Shown one piece after another: positions 55,300-64,000 of a stretch of DNA of 64,000 bases. Made by a program: the position numbers and the translations under genes. How positions within the stretch are numbered: position 1 is the stretch's first letter; each line of letters starts with the position of its first letter. The notes below the pieces were generated by a model that ran no database searches, had not been told where the DNA came from, and saw nothing but the letters and a program-made list of their open reading frames with translations. Location: assembly GCA_036971475.1 (NCBI GenBank), contig JBAIZL010000008.1:10503395-10567394 (forward strand), given 5' to 3'. This stretch comes from Prosapia bicincta (Eukaryota > Arthropoda > Insecta > Hemiptera > Cercopidae).

Positions 55300-58200
55300 A
55301 CTTAGAATCGATCTATAATAAGTATTATAGGAGCTATCGCAATTGTCATATATTTGCTCTAAAAAAAATGCATGAATTATAGTTCATGGATTTTGCGATT
55401 TCTACAAAAAATGGATTTCTCATTTAAAAGGCATAATAAACGCAGAATCGACCATAGATTCGCATTGTGCACTTAGAATTGATCTATAATAAGTATTATA
55501 GGAGCTATCGCAATTGTCATATATTTGCTCTAAAAAAAATGCATGAATTATAGTTCATGGATTTTGCGATTTCTACAAAAAATGGATTTCTCATTTAAAA
55601 GGCATAATAAACGCAGAATCGACCATAGATTCGCATTGTGCACTTAGAAATGATCTATAATAAGTATTATAGGAGCTATCGCAATTGTCATATATTTGCT
55701 CTAAAAAAAATGCATGAATTATAGTTCATGGATTTTGCGATTTCTACAAAAAATGGATTTCTCATTTAAAAGGCATAATAAACGCAGAATCGACCATAGA
55801 TTCGCATTGTGCACTTAGAAATGATCTATAATAAGTATTATAGGAGCTATCGCAATTGTCATATATTTGCTCTAAAAAAAATGCATGAATTATAGTTCAT
55901 GGATTTTGCGATTTCTACAAAAAATGGATTTCTCATTTAAAAGGCATAATAAACGCAGAATCGACCATAGATTCGCATTGTGCACTTAGAATTGATCTAT
56001 AATAAGTATTATAGGAGCTATCGCAATTGTCATATATTTGCTCTAAAAAAAATGCATGAATTATAGTTCATGGATTTTGCGATTTCTACAAAAAATGGAT
56101 TTCTCATTTAAAAGGCATAATAAACGCAGAATCGACCATAGATTCGCATTGTGCACTTAGAATTGATCTATAATAAGTATTATAGGAGCTATCGCAATTG
56201 TCATATATTTGCTCTAAAAAAAATGCATGAATTATAGTTCATGGATTTTGCGATTTCTACAAAAAATGGATTTCTCATTTAAAAGGCATAATAAACGCAG
56301 AATCGACCATAGATTCGCATTGTGCACTTAGAAATGATCTATAATAAGTATTATAGGAGCTATCGCAATTGTCATATATTTGCTCTAAAAAAAATGCATG
56401 AATTATAGTTCATGGATTTTGCGATTCCTACAAAAAATGGATTTCTCATTTAAAAGGCATAATAAACGCAGAATCGACCATAGATTCGCATTGTGCACTT
56501 AGAAATGATCTATAATAAGTATTATAGGAGCTATCGCAATTGTCATATATTTGCTCTAAAAAAAATGCATGAATTATAGTTCATGGATTTTGCGATTTCT
56601 AAAAAAAATGGATTTCTCATTTAAAAGGCATAATAAACGCAGAATCGACCATAGATTCGCATTGTGCACTTAGAATTGATCTATAATAAGTATTATAGGA
56701 GCTATCGCAATTGTCATATATTTGCTCTAAAAAAAATGCATGAATTATAGTTCATGGATTTTGCGATTTCTACAAAAAATGGATTTCTCATTTAAAAGGC
56801 ATAATAAACGCAGAATCGACCATAGATTCGCATTGTGCACTTAGAAATGATATATAATAAGTATTATAGGAGCTATCGCAATTGTCATATATTTGCTCTA
56901 AAAAAAATGCATGAATTATAGTTCATGGATTTTGCGATTTCTACAAAAAATGGATTTCTCATTTAAAAGGCATAATAAACGCAGAATCGACCATAGATTC
57001 GCATTGTGCACTTAGAATTGATCTATAATAAGTATTATAGGAGCTATCGCAATTGTCATATATTTGCTCTAAAAAAAATGCATGAATTATAGTTCATGGA
57101 TTTTGCGATTTCTACAAAAAATGGATTTCTCATTTAAAAGGCATAATAAACGAAGAATCGACCATAGATTCGCATTGTGCACTTAGAATTGATCTATAAT
57201 AAGTATTATAGGAGCTATCGTAATTACCATCAAATAGCTCCAAAAAAAAATGCATGAATTATAGTTCATGGATTTTGCGATTTCTACAAAAAATGGATTT
57301 CTTATTTAAAAGGCATAATAAACGCAGAATCGACCATAGATTCGCATTGTGCACTTAGAATTGATCTATAATAAGTATTATAGGAGCTATCGCAATTGTC
57401 ATATATTTGCTCTAAAAAAAATGCATGAATTATAGTTCATGGATTTTGCGATTTCTACAAAAAATGGATTTCTCATTTAAAAGGCATAATAAACGAAGAA
57501 TCGACCATAGATTCGCATTGTGCACTTAGAAATGATCTATAATAAGTATTATAGGAGCTATCGCAATTGTCATATATTTGCTCTAAAAAAAATGCATGAA
57601 TTATAGTTCATGGATTTTGCGATTTCTACAAAAAATGGATTTCTCATTTAAAAGGCATAATAAACGCAGAATCGACCATAGATTCGCATTGTGCACTTAG
57701 AAATGATCTATAATAAGTATTATAGGAGCTATCGCAATTGTCATATATTTGCTCTAAAAAAAAGCATGAATTATAGTTCATGGATTTTGCGATTTCTACA
57801 AAAAATGGATTTCTCATTTAAAAGGCATAATAAACGCTGAATCGACCATAGATTCGCATTGTGCACTTAGAATTGATCTATAATAAGTATTATAGGAGCT
57901 ATCGCAATTGTCATATATTTGCTCTAAAAAAAATGCATGAATTATAGTTCATGGATTTTGCGATTCCTACAAAAAATGGATTTCTCATTTAAAAGGCATA
58001 ATAAACGCGGAATCGACCATAGATTCGCATTGTGCACTTAGAAATGATCTATAATAAGTATTATAGGAGCTATCGCAATTGTCATATATTTGCTCTAAAA
58101 AAAATGCATGAATTATAGTTCATGGATTTTGCGATTTCTACAAAAAATGGATTTCTCATTTAAAAGGCATAATAAACGCAGAATCGACCATAGATTCGCA

Positions 58201-61000
58201 TTGTGCACTTAGAATTGATCTATAATAAGTATTATAGGAGCTATCGCAATTGTCATATATTTGCTCTAAAAAAAATGCATGAATTATAGTTCATGGATTT
58301 TGCGATTTCTACAAAAAATGGATTTCTCATTTAAAAGGCATAATAAACGCAGAATCGACCATAGATTCGCATTGTGCACTTAGAAATGTTCTATAATAAG
58401 TATTATAGGAGCTATCGCAATTGTCATATATTTGCTCTAAAAAAAATGCATGAATTATAGTTCATGGATTTTGCGATTTCTACAAAAAATGGATTTCTCA
58501 TTTAAAAGGCATAATAAACGCAGAATCGACCATAGATTCGCATTGTGCACTTAGAATTGATCTATAATAAGTATTATAGGAGCTATCGCAATTGTCATAT
58601 ATTTGCTCTAAAAAAAATGCATGAATTATAGTTCATGGATTTTGCTATTTCTACAAAAAATGGATTTCTCATTTAAAAGGCATAATAAACGCAGAATCGA
58701 CCATAGATTCGCATTGTGCACTTAGAAATGATCTATAATAAGTATTATAGGAGCTATCGCAATTGTCATATATTTGCTCTAAAAAAAATGCATGAATTAT
58801 AGTTCATGGATTTTGCGATTTCTACAAAAAATGGATTTCTCATTTAAAAGGCATAATAAACGCAGAATCGACCATAGATTCGCATTGTGCACTTAGAATT
58901 GATCTATAATAAGTATTATAGGAGCTATCGCAATTGTCATATATTTGCTCTAAAAAAAATGCATGAATTATAGTTCATGGATTTTGCGATTTCTACAAAA
59001 AATGGATTTCTCATTTAAAAGGCATAATAAACGCAGAATCGACCATAGATTCGCATTGTGCACTTAGAATTGATCTATAATAAGTATTATAGGAGCTGTC
59101 GCAATTGTCATATATTTGCTCTAAAAAAAATGCATGAATTATAGTTCATGGATTTTGCGATATCTACAAAAAATGGTTTTCTCATTTAAAAGGCATAATA
59201 AACGCAGAATCGACCATAGATTCGCATTGTGCACTTAGAATTGATCTATAATAAGTATTATAGGAGCTATCGCAATTGTCATATATTTGCTCTAAAAAAA
59301 ATGCATGAATTATAGTTCATGGATTTTGCGATTTCTACAAAAAATGGATTTCTCATTTAAAAGGCATAATAAACGCAGAATCGACCATAGATTCGCATTG
59401 TGCACTTAGAATTGATCTATAATAAGTATTATAGGAGCTATCGCAATTGTCATATATTTGCTCTAAAAAAAATGCATGAATTATAGTTCATGGATTTTGC
59501 GATTTCTACAAAAAATGGATTTCTCATTTAAAAGGCATAATAAACGAAGAATCGACCATAGATTCGCATTGTGCACTTAGAAATGATCTATAATAAGTAT
59601 TATAGGAGCTATCGCAATTGTCATATATTTGCTCTAAAAAAAATGCATGAATTATAGTTCATGGATTTTGCGATTTCTACAAAAAATGGATTTCTCATTT
59701 AAAAGGCATAATGAACGCAGAATCGACCATAGATTCGCATTGTGCACTTAGAATTGATCTATAATAAGTATTATAGGAGCTATCGCAATTGTCATATATT
59801 TGCTCTAAAAAAAATGCATGAATTATAGTTCATGGATTTTGCGATTTCTACAAAAAATGGATTTCTCATTTAAAAGGCATAATAAACGAAGAATCGACCA
59901 TAGATTCGCATTGTGCACTTAGAAATGATCTATAATAAGTATTATAGGAGCTATCGCAATTGTCATATATTTGCTCTAAAAAAAATGCATGAATTATAGT
60001 TCATGGATTTTGCGATTTCTACAAAAAATGGATTTCTCATTTAAAAGGCATAATAAACGCAGAATCGACCATAGATTCGCATTGTGCACTTAGAATTGAT
60101 GTATAATAAGTATTATAGGAGCTATCGCAATTGTCATATATTTGCTCTAAACAAAAAGCATGAATTATAGTTCATGGATTTTGCGATTTCTACAAAAAAT
60201 GGATTTCTCATTTAAAAGGCATAATGAACGCAGAATCGACCATAGATTCGCATTGTGCACTTAGAATTGATCTATAATAAGTATTATAGGAGCTATCGCA
60301 ATTGTCATATATTTTCTCTAAAAAAAATGCATGATTTTAGTTCATGGATTTTGCGATTTCTACAAAAAATGGATTTCTCATTTAAAAGGCATAATAAACG
60401 CAGAATCGACCATAGATTCGCATTGTGCACTTAGAATTGATCTATAATATGTATTATAGGAGCTATCGCAATTGTCATATATTTTCTCTAAAAAAAATGC
60501 ATGATTTTAGTTCATGGATTTTGCGATTTCTACAAAAAATGGATTTCTCATTTAAAAGGCATAATAAACGCAGAATCGACCATAGATTCGCATTGTGCAC
60601 TTAGAATTAATCTATATTAAGTATTATAGGAGCTATCGCAATTGTCATATATTTGCTCTAAAAAAAAATGCATGAATTATAGTTCATGGATTTTGCGATT
60701 TCTACAAAAAATGGATTTCTCATTTAAAAGGCATAATAAACGCAGAATCGACTATAGATTCGCATTGTGCACTTAGAATTGATCTATAATAAGTATTATA
60801 GGAGCTATCGCAATTGTCATATATTTGCTCTAAAAAAAATGCATGAATTATAGTTCATGGATTTTGCGATTTCTACAAAAAATGGATTTCTCATTTAAAA
60901 GGCATAATAAACGCAGAATCGACCATAGATTCGCATTGTGCACTTAGAATTGATCTATAATAAGTATTATAAGAGCTATCGCAATTGTCATATATTTGCT
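55300..61000. repeat. Near-consensus stretch with few markers
   Basis: These roughly 33 monomers are mostly consensus type A, with one type B at 57221 (CAAATAGCTCC variant). Scattered markers include GATTCCTAC (about 56,424 and 57,963), ACGAAGAATC (about 57,152, 57,494, 59,545, 59,887), and ATAATGAACG (about 59,711 and 60,223). The last two markers alternate with about 342- or 512-bp spacing, hinting at a short local unit. No other feature is visible. Confidence 0.65.
60300..60640. repeat. Adjacent duplicate of a TTTTCTCT / CATGATTTTAG monomer
   Basis: Two neighbouring monomers share TATTTTCTCT and CATGATTTTAG (about 60,311-60,330 and 60,481-60,500), a combination otherwise seen only near 62,532-62,553. 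The change removes one base and destroys the CATGAA/TTCATG dyad. They differ by a private TATGTATTATAGG in the second. This looks like a single-monomer duplication followed by copying 12 monomers downstream. Confidence 0.7.
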
Positions 61001-63960
61001 CTAAAAAAAATGCATGAATTATAGTTCATGGATTTTGCGATTTCTACAAAAAATGGATTTCTCATTTAAAAGGCATAATAAACGCAGAATCGACCATAGA
61101 TTCGCATTGTGCACGTAGAAATGATCTATAATAAGTATTATAGGAGCTATCGCAATTGTCATATATTTGCTCTAAAAAAAATGCATGAATTATAGTTCAT
61201 GGATTTTGCGATTTCTACAAAAAATGGATTTCTCATTTAAAAGGCATAATAAACACAGAATCGACCATAGATTCGCATTGTGCACTTAGAATTGATCTAT
61301 AATAAGTATTATAGGAGCTATCGCAATTGTCATATATTTGCTCTAAAAAAAATGCATGAATTATAGTTCATGGATTTTGCGATTTCTACAAAAAATGGAT
61401 TTCTCATTTAAAAGGCATAATAAACGCTGAATCGACCATAGATTCGCATTGTGCACTTAGAATTGATCTATAATAAGTATTATAGGAGCTATCGCAATTG
61501 TCATATATTTGCTCTAAAAAAAATGCATGAATTATAGTTCATGGATTTTGCGATTCCTACAAAAAATGGATTTCTCATTTAAAAGGCATAATAAACGCAG
61601 AATCGACCATAGATTCGCATTGTGCACTTAGAAATGATCTATAATAAGTATTATAGGAGCTATCGCAATTGTCATATATTTGCTCTAAAAAAAATGCATG
61701 AATTATAGTTCATGGATTTTGCGATTTCTAAAAAAAATGGATTTCTCATTTAAAAGGCATAATAAACGCAGAATCGACCATAGATTCGCATTGTGCACTT
61801 AGAATTGATCTATAATAAGTATTATAGGAGCTATCGCAATTGTCATATATTTGCTCTAAAAAAAATGCATGAACTATAGTTCATGGATTTTGCGATTTCT
61901 ACAAAAAATGGATTTCTCATTTAAAAGGCATAATAAACGCAGAATCGACCATAGATTCGCATTGTGCACTTAGAATTGATCTATAATAAGTATTATAGGA
62001 GCTATCGCAATTGTCATATATTTGCTCTAAAAAAAATGCATGAATTATAGTTCATGGATTTTGCGATTTCTACAAAAAATGGATTTCTCATTTAAAAGGC
62101 ATAATAAACGCAGAATCGACCATAGATTCGCATTGTGCACTTAGAATTGATCTATAATAAGTATTATAGGAGCTATCGTAATTACCATCAAATTGCTCCA
62201 AAAAAAATGCATGAATTATAGTTCATGGATTTTGCGATTTCTACAAAAAATGGATTTCTCATTTAAAAGGCATAATAAACGCAGAATCGACCATAGATTC
62301 GCATTGTGCACTTAGGAATGATATATAATAAGTATTATAGGAGCTATCGCAATTGTCATATATTTGCTCTAAAAAAAATGCATGAATTATAGTTCATGGA
62401 TTTTGCGATTTCTACAAAAAATGGATTTCTCACTTAAAAGGCATAATAAACGCAGAATCGACCATAGATTCGCATTGTGCACTTAGAATTGATCTATAAT
62501 AAGTATTATAGGAGCTATCGCAATTGTCATATATTTTCTCTAAAAAAAATGCATGATTTTAGTTCATGGATTTTGCGATTTCTACAAAAAATGGATTTCT
62601 CATTTAAAAGGCATAATAAACGCAGAATCGACCATAGATTCGCATTGTGCACTTAGAATTGATCTATAATAAGTATTATAGGAGCTATCGCAATTGTCAT
62701 ATATTTGCTCTAAAAAAAATGCATGAATTATAGTTCATGGATTTTGCGATTTCTACAAAAAATGGATTTCTCATTTAAAAGGCATAATAAACGCAGAATC
62801 GACTATAGATTCGCATTGTGCACTTAGAATTGATCTATATTAAGTATTATAGGAGCTATCGCAATTGTCATATATTTGCTCTAAAAAAAATGCATGAATT
62901 ATAGTTCATGGATTTTGCGATTTCTACAAAAAATGGATTTCTCATTTAAAAGGCATAATAAACGCAGAATCGACTATAGATTCGCATTGTGCACTTAGAA
63001 TTGATCTATAATAAGTATTATAGGAGCTATCGCAATTGTCATATATTTGCTCTAAAAAAAATGCATGAATTATAGTTCATGGATTTTGCGATTTCTACAA
63101 AAAATGGATTTCTCATTTAAAAGGCATAATAAACGCAGAATCGACCATAGATTGGCATTGTGCACTTAGAATTGATCTATAATAAGTATTATAGGAGCTA
63201 TCGCAATTGTCATATATTTGCTCTAAAAAAAATGCATGAATTATAGTTCATGGATTTTGCGATTTCTACAAAAAATGGATTTCTCATTTAAAAGGCATAA
63301 TAAACGCAGAATCGACCATAGATTCGCATTGTGCACGTAGAAATGATCTATAATAAGTATTATAGGAGCTATCGCAATTGTCATATATTTGCTCTAAAAA
63401 AAATGCATGAATTATAGTTCATGGATTTTGCGATTTCTACAAAAAATGGATTTCTCATTTAAAAGGCATAATAAACACAGAATCGACCATAGATTCGCAT
63501 TGTGCACTTAGAATTGATCTATAATAAGTATTATAGGAGCTATCGCAATTGTCATATATTTGCTCTAAAAAAAATGCATGAATTATAGTTCATGGATTTT
63601 GCGATTTCTACAAAAAATGGATTTCTCATTTAAAAGGCATAAAAAACGCTGAATCGACCATAGATTCGCATTGTGCACTTAGAATTGATCTATAATAAGT
63701 ATTATAGGAGCTATCGCAATTGTCATATATTTGCTCTAAAAAAAATGCATGAATTATAGTTCATGGATTTTGCGATTCCTACAAAAAATGGATTTCTCAT
63801 TTAAAAGGCATAATAAACGCAGAATCGACCATAGATTCGCATTGTGCACTTAGAAATGATCTATAATAAGTATTATAGGAGCTATCGCAATTGTCATATA
63901 TTTGCTCTAAAAAAAATGCATGAATTATAGTTCATGGATTTTGCGATTTCTAAAAAAAAT
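61000..63960. repeat. 13-monomer repeat (2,222 bp)
   Basis: The ordered markers CACGTAGAAATG (about 61,113 and 63,335), ACACAG (about 61,253 and 63,475), CGCTGAATC (about 61,424 and 63,646), GATTCCTAC with GAAATG (about 61,553 and 63,775), and CTAAAAAAAATGG (about 61,729 and 63,950) repeat at about 2,222 bp. The second copy is cut by the window end, so the unit probably continues beyond it. ATAAAAAACGC near 63,640 is private to the second copy. Confidence 0.78.
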
Positions 63961-64000
63961 GGATTTCTCATTTAAAAGGCATAATAAACGCAGAATCGAC

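Larger units (their letters stand above)
2352..62200. repeat. Type B monomers: 35 copies with a diverged 24-bp patch
   Basis: At least 35 monomers replace CGCAATTGTCAT + ATATTTGCTCTA with CGTAATTACCAT + CAAATTGCTCCA, which is 7 changes in 24 bp while the rest of the monomer stays type A. The T of CGT lies at 2354, 4235, 5775, 6972, 8169, 10221, 10905, 12614, 15350, 16206, 17917, 18773, 20654, 22534, 24758, 26640, 28180, 28523, 31773, 32116, 37247, 37590, 39814, 40156, 42893, 45117, 45459, 45801, 48366, 50076, 50384, 53801, 55169, 57221 and 62179. Spacings are whole multiples of about 171 bp (2 to 30 monomers). I saw no half-converted intermediate. The A-tract after the patch is usually 9 A, sometimes 10 or 11. 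The span given runs from the first to the last copy. Confidence 0.9.
1..64000. repeat. 171-bp AT-rich satellite array filling the window
   Basis: A single 171-bp unit repeats head to tail in one orientation from the first base to the last. Successive copies of the start motif GTTCATGGAT lie at 1, 172 and 343, and the last lies near 63,930, giving about 374 monomers. The consensus has about 51 G+C bases in 171. Most neighbours differ at only a few positions, and length changes are almost all in the A-tract (usually 8 A) before ATGCATG. Arrays of this kind are known from eukaryotic centromeres and heterochromatin; the centromeric role is inferred from this, not shown. The family is not recognised. 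It is not primate alpha satellite despite the equal length, and I see no CENP-B box. No interruption by transposon, gene or inversion was found. Confidence 0.97.

Noticed and set aside
1..64000. CRISPR array
   Set aside because: Regular spacing might suggest repeats and spacers, but the whole 171-bp unit is conserved with no variable spacers, and there are no cas genes.
1..64000. Primate alpha satellite
   Set aside because: The period is also 171 bp, but the sequence is different and no CENP-B box (TTCG, then A, then CGGG at the right spacing) is present; ATTCGCATTGTGCAC matches only the TTCG part.

Overview
The whole 64-kb window is one uninterrupted, head-to-tail tandem array of an AT-rich satellite. 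The monomer is 171 bp and about 30% G+C (27 G and 24 C per consensus monomer). Counting from base 1, about 374 full monomers end at 63,929, and a partial copy runs to 64,000. The net length drift over the array is only about -25 bp, and one 34-bp deletion accounts for more than that. I see no unique flanking DNA, no transposon, no RNA gene and no credible protein gene. Such an array implies a eukaryotic chromosome, most likely centromeric or pericentromeric heterochromatin. The 171-bp length equals that of primate alpha satellite, but the sequence is not alpha satellite and has no CENP-B box. I do not recognise the family, so I give no species; a plant or an invertebrate is plausible.

The array is not uniform. 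Monomers carry marker variants that recur at fixed distances, which lets it be divided into blocks. About 1.8-4.4 kb shows an 11-monomer period (1,881 bp). 5.5-11.7 kb shows 6- and 7-monomer spacings. 10.9-14.2 kb is a 10-monomer (1,710 bp) tandem duplication. 15.1-19.4 kb is a 15-monomer (2,567 bp) duplication. 20.6-28.6 kb has an 11- or 13-monomer unit. 28.6-52.9 kb has a very long 29-33-monomer organisation (about 4.9-5.6 kb), including a nearly identical tandem duplication of about 5.4 kb. 53.4-55.2 kb is an 8-monomer duplication. 55.3-61 kb is near-consensus with few markers. 61-63.95 kb shows a 13-monomer period.

Two monomer types coexist. At least 35 'type B' monomers differ from the common type A in a compact patch with 7 changes in 24 bp, while the rest of the monomer is essentially type A. 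Between 28 and 50 kb they often occur as pairs exactly two monomers apart. Every typical monomer also carries three short dyad symmetries and a longer-range 7-bp inverted pair, and type B breaks the last of these. One monomer at about 50.1 kb carries a 34-bp net deletion with a short filler that looks like error-prone end joining. A hybrid monomer, first seen at 39.56 kb and repeated at 44.86 and 49.82 kb, records an unequal crossover that was then amplified.

No genes act together here. The biology on show is satellite evolution: duplication, conversion, crossover and repair, possibly in a centromere.
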